DNA of 64,000 nt from Thermoflavifilum sp. (GTDB lineage Bacteria > Bacteroidota > Bacteroidia > Chitinophagales > Chitinophagaceae): positions 186,001-250,000 of the forward strand of contig JAIMAQ010000002.1 of the NCBI GenBank assembly GCA_023511875.1, given 5' to 3'. The position numbers and the translations under genes were made by a program. Below are positions 35,735 to 46,087 of the stretch, one piece after another. Each line of letters starts with the position of its first letter. Position 1 is the first letter of the stretch. The notes beneath the pieces were generated by a model, which did not search any database, had not been told where the DNA came from, and saw only the letters and a program-made list of their open reading frames with translations.

Positions 35735-38700
35735 ATGTTACATCTTCACACCATTTCTACACGTGCATTTTATGTATTTGTTGCCCTTTTGCTTGTTGTA
35801 CAACATGTTAGGGCTCAACAAACTCTCTCAGGCAAAGTAATTTCATCATCTGATCAACAAGCTGTTCCCGGTGCATCGGTGATATCAGTTAAGACTGGTG
35901 AAGGCACTATTACTGGATTGGATGGGCAATTTCAGTTGCCTTATGTTGTACATGATACGATTATCGTCAAATTTATTGGCTTTGAAACGCAACGTATTCC
36001 CGTAAATACAAATACAAATCTATTGATCACCCTTAAACCTTCACAAAAAATGCTCGATGAGGTTGTCGTCACGGCTTTAGGTGTTCGTAAAGAAATTAAA
36101 AAGATTGGTTATGCTGTTCAAGTAGTAAATGGGGATGAATTGGTAAAAGCCAGAGACCAGAATCCGCTTACTGGACTTGAGGGTAAGGTGGCCGGTTTAT
36201 CTATAGGGCCATCGGCAGAAATGCTGAGACAACCTACAGTGCTATTGCGAGGCAACCAAATAACCCTATATGTGGTAGATGGTGTGCCCATTAGTTCAGA
36301 TAGTTGGAATATTAGTCCTGATGATATTGCTTCCATCTCCATTTTGAAAGGCCCTGTTGCAGCAGCTTTGTATGGAAGTCGTGCACAATATGGTGCAATT
36401 CTGATTACTACTAAGAAAGGACTCAAGCAAAAGGGATGGCAAGTGGAGGTAAACTCTACCAACATGTTTGATAAAGGTTTTATTGCTTTTCCTAGATTAC
36501 AAAATGAATATGGGCCTGGAGAGAATCAATTATATGCTTTTGCAGATGGCCGTGGTGGAGGTTTAAATGATAATGATTATGACATTTGGGGTCCAAAATT
36601 TCGCGGACAGCTGATTCCACAATATGATGGTAAGTATTATCCCGATTCTATTTTTACTACAGTATTCCCAGGAGGATATGTATGGAAAGGACATATTAAG
36701 CCTACGCCTTGGATAGCACGTGGTGCCAATAATCTTAATCGTTTTCTGAGAACAGGATTTCAAACGAATAATCATATTGCTTTATCTACCACTGGTGATG
36801 CTTATCAAATGAGGTTTTCCGTTTCGCAATCTTATCAACAAAGCATTATTCCCAACATGAGCCTAAATATTATCAATTTCAATACTTATGGATCATATAA
36901 AATCAACGATCGTATTCGGATTGAATCGAATGTAAATGTTAATCGTCAGTTTAGCCCCAATTTTCCCGATGTAGATTATGGCCCAAATAGCTTGATTTAT
37001 AATGTTGCCATCTGGACAGGTTCTGATTGGGATGTAGATGCACCAGATATTCGCGCAATTTGGCAGCCCGGCAAAGTGGGCATACAGCAAATGTTTGCCG
37101 AATATCAACGATATCACAATCCCTGGTTTATGGTATATGAATGGTTGAGGGAGCATTATAAAACCGATATTTATGGATATGTGGCAGCACATTATATTCT
37201 GAATTCTCACCTGAATGTTAATTTGCGTACCCAAATAACCACTTATAATTTATTTAGAAACGAAAAAATGCCTTATTCTGCGCATCCTTATGGTCGTGAG
37301 CAGAATAAAGGAGATTATCGAGAAGACCGTCGGAATTTATTTGAGAATAATACAGATATAGAGCTAAACTATGATTATATCATTGCTCGCAATATATCTT
37401 TTAGTGGTTTACTTGGTGCAAGTGTGAGGCTATTTCGATATAATTCTAGCTGGGTTTCTACAGATTATTTAAGTGTTCCTGAAGTATATAATTTCAGCAA
37501 TTCGCTCAATCCTATACAAGCCAGCAGTTTTTCATCTGAGATGAGGGTGTATAGCGCTTATTTGTCGTCTGATATCTCCCTATCCAAATATGCTACTATA
37601 GGCTTTACTGGAAGAGTAGATAAATCGTCGGCACTTCCTATTCGACACAATAGTTATTTTTATCCAAGTATATCATTGGCAACCGTTTTATCTGATTACC
37701 TTCATTTGCCAAAGCATATTTCCTTTTTAAAATTACGTGCTTCTTTTGCTACTATTCATGGAGATGCTACTTCCCCAACAATTGGCCCAGCTCCGTTTAA
37801 TACCATCACCCAATTTGGTGCTAGCCCTTCTGGAAATTCATTATATGATTATCCACTTGGATATGGAAACCCATATCTTTCACCCTATGGGGGTCCAGAT
37901 TATTCGCTGATTCAAACATATTCAACTTCTAAACCGTATAATAATATATCTGCTGCTTATTATAGCAGTAATTTATATGATCCAAATCTAAGAACGTTTA
38001 ATCGTGTAAATTTTGAACAAGGATTTGATATTCGTTTTGACAAGTATCAGTTGGGCATTAGCGCTACAGCGTTTCAATATATCGATGGCCCACAAATTTT
38101 ACAAAATCCTATATCCACAGCTACAGGGTATAGTTATTATTATCTTAATGCGCTTAAGACAAAGAAAACCGGTTATGAACTAACGCTAACTGCTACTCCT
38201 ATATCTATTACAGATCAATTCTCTTGGAATGTTGTGCTCAATTGGAGTACGTTTAAAGAGGTATATCTGGAATTGCCACCCGGACAAACTATCTATAATA
38301 CCTTTTTTAGAAAAGGTGATCGTGTAGATAAATTTTACGGTTCAGCATTTGTAAAGACAAAAGAAGGACAAGTGATATACGATAACAGTGGTGCGCCATT
38401 AATCAATCCTGTACCACAGTTTCTCGGTTATTTGAATGGCAAATATGAATGGGGAATATATAATCAGATTCAGTATAAACACTTTAACCTGGGATTCCAA
38501 TTTGATGGCCGAGTGGGCGGAGTAACTACCGACTATATACACAATAAAACTATGCGTGGTGGTAGAAATATTGAAACGGTACAAGGTAAATTAGGTGTTG
38601 CGCGTAATCTAGATGATCAACATGCAGGCGATCCAAATTGGAAAGGAGCTTATATTGGCGATGGCGTAGTGGTTTCGAATAATGTACCTATAAACTTTGA

Positions 38701-39061
38701 TTCAAAAACGGGTGTGATCACCAATTACGATCAATTAAAATTTTCTCCAAATAATACACCTATTCAAGTGCAGCCGTGGACAACTACTTATTACTCAACT
38801 GCAGAAGCAAATTTGATGAGTAAATCTTTTGCTAAGCTTAGAGAAGTAGTTTTGGGTTATACCTTCCCAGAAAAATGGTTATCTCGATCTGGCATTCACC
38901 AACTTACGGTTTCATTAGTAGGTAGAGACTTGATTTACTTCTACAAGGATAAAAGATTTAAAGATGTGGACGTAGATCAATTTAATTATGGTACAAGGGG
39001 TACTACTTTACAAACGCCCACTACTCGCAGATTTGGTTTTAATATTCAACTTATCTTTTAA
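35735..39061 (+). CDS. SusC/RagA family TonB-linked outer-membrane protein
   Basis: 1108 residues from the ATG at 35735 (MLHLHTIST); an earlier in-frame start would begin inside the GntP gene. A signal peptide ends near VRAQQ. A carboxypeptidase-regulatory-like domain follows (SGKVISSSDQQAVPGASV and later FIGFETQRI). Then come the LDEVVVTALG element, the plug domain and a long barrel ending with aromatic RRFGFNIQLIF. It forms the TonB-driven import channel for a ligand captured by the SusD lipoprotein encoded 17 bases downstream. Codon choice looks more AT-rich than in neighbours. Confidence 0.94.
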   Translation: MLHLHTISTRAFYVFVALLLVVQHVRAQQTLSGKVISSSDQQAVPGASVISVKTGEGTITGLDGQFQLPYVVHDTIIVKFIGFETQRIPVNTNTNLLITLKPSQKMLDEVVVTALGVRKEIKKIGYAVQVVNGDELVKARDQNPLTGLEGKVAGLSIGPSAEMLRQPTVLLRGNQITLYVVDGVPISSDSWNISPDDIASISILKGPVAAALYGSRAQYGAILITTKKGLKQKGWQVEVNSTNMFDKGFIAFPRLQNEYGPGENQLYAFADGRGGGLNDNDYDIWGPKFRGQLIPQYDGKYYPDSIFTTVFPGGYVWKGHIKPTPWIARGANNLNRFLRTGFQTNNHIALSTTGDAYQMRFSVSQSYQQSIIPNMSLNIINFNTYGSYKINDRIRIESNVNVNRQFSPNFPDVDYGPNSLIYNVAIWTGSDWDVDAPDIRAIWQPGKVGIQQMFAEYQRYHNPWFMVYEWLREHYKTDIYGYVAAHYILNSHLNVNLRTQITTYNLFRNEKMPYSAHPYGREQNKGDYREDRRNLFENNTDIELNYDYIIARNISFSGLLGASVRLFRYNSSWVSTDYLSVPEVYNFSNSLNPIQASSFSSEMRVYSAYLSSDISLSKYATIGFTGRVDKSSALPIRHNSYFYPSISLATVLSDYLHLPKHISFLKLRASFATIHGDATSPTIGPAPFNTITQFGASPSGNSLYDYPLGYGNPYLSPYGGPDYSLIQTYSTSKPYNNISAAYYSSNLYDPNLRTFNRVNFEQGFDIRFDKYQLGISATAFQYIDGPQILQNPISTATGYSYYYLNALKTKKTGYELTLTATPISITDQFSWNVVLNWSTFKEVYLELPPGQTIYNTFFRKGDRVDKFYGSAFVKTKEGQVIYDNSGAPLINPVPQFLGYLNGKYEWGIYNQIQYKHFNLGFQFDGRVGGVTTDYIHNKTMRGGRNIETVQGKLGVARNLDDQHAGDPNWKGAYIGDGVVVSNNVPINFDSKTGVITNYDQLKFSPNNTPIQVQPWTTTYYSTAEANLMSKSFAKLREVVLGYTFPEKWLSRSGIHQLTVSLVGRDLIYFYKDKRFKDVDVDQFNYGTRGTTLQTPTTRRFGFNIQLIF

Positions 39062-39078
39062 TCATAATTTTTCCTGAT

Positions 39079-40662
39079 ATGCGTAACAGATCTATGAAAT
39101 ACATGCTATCATGTTTACTATTGGGTATGCTTTTCTTTTCGTGCGACAAATCATTTAAAGATTTAAATGTCAATCCCAATAAGCCCACACATGTTCCACC
39201 TTATTTGTTGTTAACTGGTATATTAAATGATATGGCAGATATAGCACCTGGTGGCTCTGTGGAAAGATGGGATCAATATTTCTTGATCAACTATAGTTAT
39301 TATGGAGATAATCGATATGATTTTGGATCTGGTGCCGATTATTACGCTACGCTGAAAAACGTGCAGAAGATGGATGAAGAATCTATGTCGGGTAATAACA
39401 CCTCTCTAAATCCCTATCACGCATTAGGATTGTTCTTTAAGGCTTATTTTTTCACCAAGATGAGTTTAGAAATGGGAGATATACCCATGCGTGATGCATT
39501 AATGGGTGTAAATGATTTAACTCCGGTATATGATTCTCAAAAAGTAATCTTTCAACAAGCATTGATGTGGCTTGATACGGCTAACCAACAATTGCATCAA
39601 CTTATTGCTTCCGGGAAAACTAATGTTGATGGTGATTTTTATTTTAACGGTAATCTAGCGAATTGGCAGAAAATAGTAAATGCTTTTAGGCTACGATTGC
39701 TTATCCATTTAAGTAAAAAAATAAATGATCCAGATTTGCTTATTGCGCAACAGTTTAATACTATTGTGAATAACCCCACAGTATATCCGTTATTAACCAG
39801 TAACGACGATAACTTACAATACGTTTTTATTTATCCTACTAATGTTTATCCTCGCAATCCAGGTAATTTTGGTTTCAATGCTTTAAGAGAAAATTGTTCG
39901 GCTACTTACGTAGGGCTGCTTACCCAGCTTCATGATCCGCGTGTATTTGTTACCTCAGAACCGGCTTCAGCACGTGTAGCTGCGGGCTATTCACCCACCA
40001 GTTTCGATGCTTTTGTAGGTGCCGACCCGGGTGAAGATCTAGGTACCATGTACAATAAAACAAATGCTGGTGAATATTCATTAATCAATAGAAAAAGATA
40101 TTACGATACATATATTGGTGAACCTTGTATTCAAATTGGATATGCAGAGCAATGCTTCAATATTGCTGAGGCAATAAATAGGGGATGGATCAATAGCGGC
40201 CCATTGGGTGATGCAGAGGCTTATTATCAGGAAGGGATTAAAGCCTCTTGGCTTTTCTATCAAATACCATTATCTGGAGTGCTTACAGCCTATTTTTTAC
40301 ACCCTGGAGCTAGCTTAGGAACTTATGACACTTATCAAATACCAGTTGATTTCAACAACTATTATAATCAACCGTTGGTGAAATATGCAGGTAATAATCA
40401 AACTGGGCTTACTCAAATCCTTCAACAGAAATATCTTGCACTCTTCTTGCATGCCGGACTAGAGGCTTATTATCAATTTCGGCGAACGGGCGTCCCTCAG
40501 TTTACCACTGGCCCTGGTACAGGTAATAGTGGTCGTATCGCTATGCGTTTTCAATATCCTTCTGTTGAAAAAACGGCTAATGCACAACATTATCAAGATG
40601 CACTGAACAGGCAGTACAATGGCAATGATGATATCAATGGAATCATGTGGATATTAAAATAA
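39079..40662 (+). CDS. SusD/RagB family (SusD-like) lipoprotein
   Basis: 527 residues. The lipobox LFFSC ends at Cys22, preceded by a short hydrophobic signal; Met1 or Met6 may be the start. The mature start DKSFKDLNVNPNKPT is the signature of the SusD-like group that pairs with SusC/RagA. The helical TPR-like body includes an FFKAYFFTKMSLEMGDIP stretch, and the C-terminus has RFQYPSVEKTANAQHY. It would be a surface-exposed ligand-binding lid for the SusC channel. It lies 17 bases after SusC and 12 bases before the phosphatase-like gene. Confidence 0.93.
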   Translation: MRNRSMKYMLSCLLLGMLFFSCDKSFKDLNVNPNKPTHVPPYLLLTGILNDMADIAPGGSVERWDQYFLINYSYYGDNRYDFGSGADYYATLKNVQKMDEESMSGNNTSLNPYHALGLFFKAYFFTKMSLEMGDIPMRDALMGVNDLTPVYDSQKVIFQQALMWLDTANQQLHQLIASGKTNVDGDFYFNGNLANWQKIVNAFRLRLLIHLSKKINDPDLLIAQQFNTIVNNPTVYPLLTSNDDNLQYVFIYPTNVYPRNPGNFGFNALRENCSATYVGLLTQLHDPRVFVTSEPASARVAAGYSPTSFDAFVGADPGEDLGTMYNKTNAGEYSLINRKRYYDTYIGEPCIQIGYAEQCFNIAEAINRGWINSGPLGDAEAYYQEGIKASWLFYQIPLSGVLTAYFLHPGASLGTYDTYQIPVDFNNYYNQPLVKYAGNNQTGLTQILQQKYLALFLHAGLEAYYQFRRTGVPQFTTGPGTGNSGRIAMRFQYPSVEKTANAQHYQDALNRQYNGNDDINGIMWILK

Positions 40663-40674
40663 ATTCATTCTTTT

Positions 40675-41787
40675 ATGCAAAAAAGACTAATCTTCTTTAT
40701 TTGGTTTTTGATATTTCCTTGTATAAGTTTCACTTCCTTTGCTCAGGAACATGCACGCAACATTGTGATTGTTACTTTAGATGGGTTGCGTTGGCAAGAA
40801 GTGTTTACGGGAATCGATCGAGAGTTAGTGAGCAATCCGGCATACACTCGCGATAGCTTAGCATTATTGCGGCAATTTGGTAGTGCTTCATTAGAAGAGC
40901 GGAGGGAGAAATTATTCCCCTTTATGTGGGATGTGATAGCAAAGGAAGGGCAAATATTTGGTAATCGATATGCAGGTAATAAGATGAATGTATCTAATCC
41001 TTATCGCTTTTCCTATCCTGGTTACAATGAAATTTTTACTGGTTATGCCGATAGTTTAGTTAATTCCAACGACAAAATTCCTAATCCCAACGAAAATGTA
41101 TTAGGTTTTATTCAGCAACAGCCTGGATTTCATGATCGCGTAGCAGCTTTTACATCGTGGGATGTATTTCCATATATCTTAAACAAATGGAGGAGTGGTA
41201 TTTATGTGAATGCCGATCGAGATAGTTTGCCTGAAACCACATTAACGCTTCGTTGGTTGAATCGGTTACAATATCTCACGGCAAAGCCTCTTGACCTGCG
41301 GCCCGATATATTTACTTATGCAGCAGCAAAAGAATATGTAAAGGCATATCATCCACGAGTATTGTATATCGCGTTTGATGAGACAGATGATTATGCACAT
41401 GCAGGTATGTATGATCAGTATATTAAGAGTGCTCATGCAGCAGATCGGATGGTAGCAGATTTATGGGATTACCTCCAGCAAGATACGTTTTATGCAGGAA
41501 AGACGGCCTTATTATTGACATGCGATCATGGACGTGGAACTGGCGATGCCTGGCGTGATCACGGCTCTCGTGTAAAGGGATCATCTTCCATTTGGATGGC
41601 TGTGATGGGGCCTGAAGTCCCAGCAATGGGAGAAAGAAAAGAGCAGGCACAGTATTATCAGGCACAAATTGCGGCTACCATTGCCAATTTGTTGGGCTTA
41701 GACTTTTTAACCACGCAACATCCGGTTACACCTTCTTTATATCCCGCTATTCATTTTCCCAACACGCAAGTCTCAGTTATGCCTTAG
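40675..41787 (+). CDS. Alkaline phosphatase superfamily hydrolase, exported
   Basis: 370 residues. A signal peptide ends near SFAQ (residue 24). Metal-binding and catalytic positions can be read from the phosphodiesterase/sulfatase-like fold: Asp36 (TLDGLRW), probable nucleophile Ser113 (FSYPGYNEI), Asp and His in DETDDYAHAG, and DHGRG. It would cleave a phosphate or sulfate ester in the periplasm; the choice cannot be made from sequence. It starts 12 bases after SusD, so it likely acts on what SusC/SusD import. The usual sulfatase CxPSR motif is absent. Confidence 0.82.
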   Translation: MQKRLIFFIWFLIFPCISFTSFAQEHARNIVIVTLDGLRWQEVFTGIDRELVSNPAYTRDSLALLRQFGSASLEERREKLFPFMWDVIAKEGQIFGNRYAGNKMNVSNPYRFSYPGYNEIFTGYADSLVNSNDKIPNPNENVLGFIQQQPGFHDRVAAFTSWDVFPYILNKWRSGIYVNADRDSLPETTLTLRWLNRLQYLTAKPLDLRPDIFTYAAAKEYVKAYHPRVLYIAFDETDDYAHAGMYDQYIKSAHAADRMVADLWDYLQQDTFYAGKTALLLTCDHGRGTGDAWRDHGSRVKGSSSIWMAVMGPEVPAMGERKEQAQYYQAQIAATIANLLGLDFLTTQHPVTPSLYPAIHFPNTQVSVMP

Positions 41788-41838
41788 TGAGTTTAGGCCA
41801 CCTGCTTTTGCTGAATGAAAATCGATTATATTTGGTGA

Positions 41839-43176
41839 ATGATCCGTAGATCCCACCAACTGAGGATGTTTGATCTCATCACCATTGTGATTAGCCTCAT
41901 TATTGGAATGGGTATTTTCAAGGCACCCTCATTGGTAGCTGCCGAAAGCCATTCAGAGTGGATGTTTTTTATAGCCTGGGTATTAGGTGGATGTATTGCA
42001 TTGTGTGGTGCCCTGACTTATGCAGAGATTGGATCGCGATATCCTGTGATAGGAGGATATTATAAGATTTTTGCTTATGCTTATCATCCGCTCGTTGGGT
42101 TTATTATCAATATTGTCATTCTGGTATCGAATGCTATTTCAACGGCCGGCGTAGCTTTGATTGGTGCTGAATATTTTGTACATGCTTTTTTCCCTTCTCA
42201 TTTACAAACGGCTTTTAGTCAACAGCTTGTGGCTATCTTTTCTATTCTATTATTTTTTCTGATCAACACTGCAGGGCTAAAGATGAGTTCAGGCACTCAA
42301 AATATACTCACGGTGATCAAGATATTGATGATGCTTGTTTTATTGATGGCATTATTTATAGGAGCTTCTCATCCAGTAACAAATACACCAATTTCATCTA
42401 TCCAACATATATCGTGGTGGCATCAGTTGCAAATGTTGGGAGCAGCATTGGTAGCAGTAACATTTACTTATGAAGGTTATCAGCACACCATTAACTTTGG
42501 TGCAGAAGTATATCGACCAGGCCATACTATTCCACGTGCTATTGCAATCAGTATGGCCGTAGTGATTCCTCTTTATTTGTTGATGAATTTAGCTTACGTG
42601 CGTATTATTGGTTTTAATGAGCTTGCACATACGCCAGCTATTGCAGGTAAATTGGCAGCTAGCATTTTTGGTAAAATGGGTGATCAAGTATTTTCTGTAT
42701 TGTTGTTTATCTCTGTGCTTGGATATGTTAATGTTTCTTTGTTGTCTAACCCGCGGGTTATTTTTGCGATGAGTGAAGACGGAATCTTACCTGAGGTATT
42801 TCAAAAACGTAATCTCGAAAAGCAAATATTGTTTCCCGCTTTGTCATTGTTTGCCCTAATTTGCATAGGAGCTTTGGTGATGTCTAATCAGTTTAGTGTA
42901 TTGCTCAATTATAGTATTTTTTTAGATTGTATTGGTATGGCCACGTCGGCAGCGACCATCTTTGTATTGCGAAAACAAAAAAAAGCAGATGTGGTAGATC
43001 CTTATATCATGAAGGCATATCCCTGGGTGCCGGCTTTTTTTATTTTATCATATGTGGGTATTTCTATCGCTATTGCAATAAAAGATATTCGCACGGTATT
43101 TTTTAGTATTCTCTTGGCAATAGTTTGTGCGATACTTTATATAGTATTGAAAAAATTAGCTGCTGAAAAAAGTTAA
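41839..43176 (+). CDS. APC family amino acid permease
   Basis: 445 residues with about 12 membrane segments. The N-terminal unwound helix appears as GMGIFKAPS, followed by AEIGSRYPVIGGYY, typical of APC superfamily amino acid/polyamine antiporters and symporters. TFTYEGYQHT marks helix 6. Substrate is unknown. It begins 51 bases after the phosphatase-like gene on the same strand and may belong to the same transcript. It is convergent with polA, 15 bases apart. Confidence 0.9.
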   Translation: MIRRSHQLRMFDLITIVISLIIGMGIFKAPSLVAAESHSEWMFFIAWVLGGCIALCGALTYAEIGSRYPVIGGYYKIFAYAYHPLVGFIINIVILVSNAISTAGVALIGAEYFVHAFFPSHLQTAFSQQLVAIFSILLFFLINTAGLKMSSGTQNILTVIKILMMLVLLMALFIGASHPVTNTPISSIQHISWWHQLQMLGAALVAVTFTYEGYQHTINFGAEVYRPGHTIPRAIAISMAVVIPLYLLMNLAYVRIIGFNELAHTPAIAGKLAASIFGKMGDQVFSVLLFISVLGYVNVSLLSNPRVIFAMSEDGILPEVFQKRNLEKQILFPALSLFALICIGALVMSNQFSVLLNYSIFLDCIGMATSAATIFVLRKQKKADVVDPYIMKAYPWVPAFFILSYVGISIAIAIKDIRTVFFSILLAIVCAILYIVLKKLAAEKS

Positions 43177-43191
43177 CCATCTAAATTAGCA

Positions 43192-46002
43192 TTAAGCATG
43201 TGCTTCCAGCCAATTTTTACCCACACCCACTTCAGCCACTACAGGAACATCGTGTGGTAGTGGCAGTGCTTGTTGCATTTCCTGGATAACGATTGATGAT
43301 ACTTGTTTCACTTCTTCTTCCGGCACATCCAGTACCAATTCGTCGTGTACTTGCAAAATCATGGTGGACTTTAAATGATGATGTTGTAGTTGTTCGTGGA
43401 TGCGAATCATAGCCAATTTAATCATATCGGCAGCTGTTCCCTGAATGGGCATATTAATGGCATTGCGTTCGGCATATCCGCGTACGGTGTTGTTAGAAGA
43501 ATGGATATCGGGGAGCCAACGTTTACGCCCCATCAGGGTTTTCACATAACCATGTTTTTTGGCAAAGGCTATTTGTTGATCCATATAAGCTTTAATACCC
43601 GGGTATTGTTTAAAATAATTATCAATCAATTCTTTAGCCTCGGTGCGTGATATGCCTAGATTTTGCGCTAATCCAAACGGTCCTTGTCCGTAAATAATGC
43701 CAAAGTTTACACTCTTTGATCGGTATCGCATCTCTTTCGTCACTTGATCTATAGGTACACCAAACACGCGTGAAGCCGTTGCTGTGTGAATATCCAGGCC
43801 TTTTTGAAAAGCTTCAATCATGTGTTCATCGCCGCTCATGGCAGCTACAATGCGAAGTTCAATCTGTGAATAGTCGGCCGATAATAATTTATGATGAGGT
43901 TGAGAAGGAATGAAAGCTTTGCGAATCTCACGACCCCGGTCTGTGCGAATGGGAATATTTTGTAAGTTGGGATTATTGGAACTTAGCCTGCCTGTAACAG
44001 CAACGGTTTGATTATAAGAAGTATGGATTTTTCCTGTGTGTGGATCAATCATTTTAGGTAAGGCCTCCACATAGGTCGATTGTAATTTGGTGATTTCTCG
44101 ATAAGCTAAAATATCACTCACAATGGGATGTTTGGGAGCCAGCCGCAACAGCACTTCTTCACCTGTGGCATATTGTCCTGTACGAGTAGTTTTCGCATTT
44201 TCATCTAATTTTAGTTTTTCAAATAAAATTTCACCCAATTGTTTAGGCGAAGCAATATTGAAGCGCGTACCCGCCTGGCGATAAATTTGTTCTTCTAATT
44301 GTTTGGCTTCACGGCGAAGTTCTTTAGCATATTCATGAAGAAAATCTACATCAATCTTTACACCTGTAAATTCCATTTCAGCCAACACAGGGATGAGTGG
44401 ACATTCGATTTCATAAAATACTTTCTCCAAATCATTTTTTTTCAATTCTGGTTCCAAGTATTGTTTGAGTTGTAAAGCCACATCGGCATCTTCTGCAGCA
44501 TATTCCTTAATTTTTTCTAATTCCACATCACGCATATTGCCTTGATGCTTGCCTTTTTTGCCAATCAAAGTTTCAATAGATACTGGTGCATATTGCAAAT
44601 ATTGAATCGACAGGTCGTCGAGGCTACGTCTTCCTTCGGGATGCAGCAAATAATGAGCAATGAGCGTATCAAAATATTTTCCCTGAAGTTGGATACCATA
44701 TTTTTTCAATACCAGCATATCATATTTCACGTTGTGGCCTATCCAGCAAACATCTTTTCTTTTGAGAAAGTCGTGCAGTAGCGATAAACGCTGTTTTGCT
44801 TTTTCTGGATGGGCTTCAAACGGAACATAATAGGCATGGTGAGGTTTTATACACAGGCTCATGCCCACTAGCTCTGCTTGCATCGCATCTATACTCGTTG
44901 TTTCTGTATCGAGGCTGATTTCTGTTGTTTTTTGCAGTTGTGCAATCAATTCTTGAATTTCGTTGTCTTGGTTGCATAAAACATAATGGTGTTTCACATC
45001 TTGAATGGTATGGATACCATTTGAATGTGGAATATTTTGGGCTGTAGTTTTTTTTGAAGATGATGAAGTATGTGATTCAGCGTTAAAAAGTTCAGGTTGG
45101 ATGGAAGTAGTTGAACTAATGGAAAAATCTTCTCCCAAAATGCGTTTGCCTAGTGTTTTAAATTCGAGTTCACGGAAAATAGTTTCCAATTCGGTTGTGT
45201 TCCATTCTTTGAGTCGGAAATCCTCTTCATGAAATTGTACGGGTACATTGGTAATAATGGTAGCTAGTTTTTTTGACATGAGTGCATCTTCAGCATGTTG
45301 TTTGATTTTTTCTCCCAGTTTGCCACCAATTTCATCGGCATGTGCAATCACATTTTCTACTGAATGATATTGTTGAATAAGCTTAATGGCGGTTTTTTCT
45401 CCCACTCCTGGGATACCAGGAATATTATCTACGCTATCTCCCATTAGTCCAAGAATATCGATGACTTGTTTGACATCGTTGATTTGCCATTTTTCACAAA
45501 TATCTTTTGCGCTCCAGATTTCTTCTTTATTACCCATATAGGGCGGTTTGTAGATGTAGATATGGTTGTGCAGAAGTTGTCCGTAGTCTTTATCTGCCGT
45601 AACCATATACACTTCAAAGCCTTGTTGAGCGGCTTGTAGGGCAAGTGTGCCAATGATATCGTCGGCTTCGTAGCCATCTTTTTCGATGATGGGGATCTGA
45701 AAAGCCTGGATGATGCGTTTGATATCGGGCAATGAAGAAAGGATATCTTCGGGTGTTTCTTGGCGATTGGCTTTATAGGCTTCGAATGCATCGTGACGTT
45801 CGGTAGGGGCTTGGGTATCGAAAGCCACAGCCATATGTGAAGGTTTTTCTTTTTGGATAAGTTCATACAAAGTAGAAGTGAAGCCAAATTGAGCGTTTGT
45901 ATTTTTTCCGTAACTCGTGATGCGAGGGTTACGGATCAAAGCATAATAAGCGCGGTAGATAAGCGCCATGGCGTCGAGTAAAAAAAGTTTTTGCTGTGGC
46001 AT
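43192..46002 (-). CDS. polA: DNA polymerase I
   Basis: 936 residues from the ATG at 46000-46002 (MPQQKLFLLDAMALIYRAYY), the conserved beginning of the 5' nuclease domain; a longer in-frame start upstream adds no conserved sequence. All three domains are present. The 3'-5' exonuclease looks active: LDTETTS, HNVKYD and the YAAEDAD motif. The polymerase domain shows motif A DYSQIELR, motif B RSKSVNFGIIYG and motif C QVHDELVLDV. It fills gaps and removes primers. It is downstream of two glycosyltransferase genes on the same strand. Confidence 0.96.
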   Translation of the reverse strand: MPQQKLFLLDAMALIYRAYYALIRNPRITSYGKNTNAQFGFTSTLYELIQKEKPSHMAVAFDTQAPTERHDAFEAYKANRQETPEDILSSLPDIKRIIQAFQIPIIEKDGYEADDIIGTLALQAAQQGFEVYMVTADKDYGQLLHNHIYIYKPPYMGNKEEIWSAKDICEKWQINDVKQVIDILGLMGDSVDNIPGIPGVGEKTAIKLIQQYHSVENVIAHADEIGGKLGEKIKQHAEDALMSKKLATIITNVPVQFHEEDFRLKEWNTTELETIFRELEFKTLGKRILGEDFSISSTTSIQPELFNAESHTSSSSKKTTAQNIPHSNGIHTIQDVKHHYVLCNQDNEIQELIAQLQKTTEISLDTETTSIDAMQAELVGMSLCIKPHHAYYVPFEAHPEKAKQRLSLLHDFLKRKDVCWIGHNVKYDMLVLKKYGIQLQGKYFDTLIAHYLLHPEGRRSLDDLSIQYLQYAPVSIETLIGKKGKHQGNMRDVELEKIKEYAAEDADVALQLKQYLEPELKKNDLEKVFYEIECPLIPVLAEMEFTGVKIDVDFLHEYAKELRREAKQLEEQIYRQAGTRFNIASPKQLGEILFEKLKLDENAKTTRTGQYATGEEVLLRLAPKHPIVSDILAYREITKLQSTYVEALPKMIDPHTGKIHTSYNQTVAVTGRLSSNNPNLQNIPIRTDRGREIRKAFIPSQPHHKLLSADYSQIELRIVAAMSGDEHMIEAFQKGLDIHTATASRVFGVPIDQVTKEMRYRSKSVNFGIIYGQGPFGLAQNLGISRTEAKELIDNYFKQYPGIKAYMDQQIAFAKKHGYVKTLMGRKRWLPDIHSSNNTVRGYAERNAINMPIQGTAADMIKLAMIRIHEQLQHHHLKSTMILQVHDELVLDVPEEEVKQVSSIVIQEMQQALPLPHDVPVVAEVGVGKNWLEAHA

Positions 46003-46087
46003 GTAGAAAACATTTGTTGGGTCAAGCATCCGAAACGGCAAATAGGAAAGCATGTGGCTTTCTGTGCCGTATAGCAATGAAGTAAAA

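Noticed and set aside
34288-43176. Possible mobile island suggested by the AT-rich SusC/SusD region
   Set aside because: No integrase, transposase, tRNA target, or flanking repeat was seen; composition alone is not enough.
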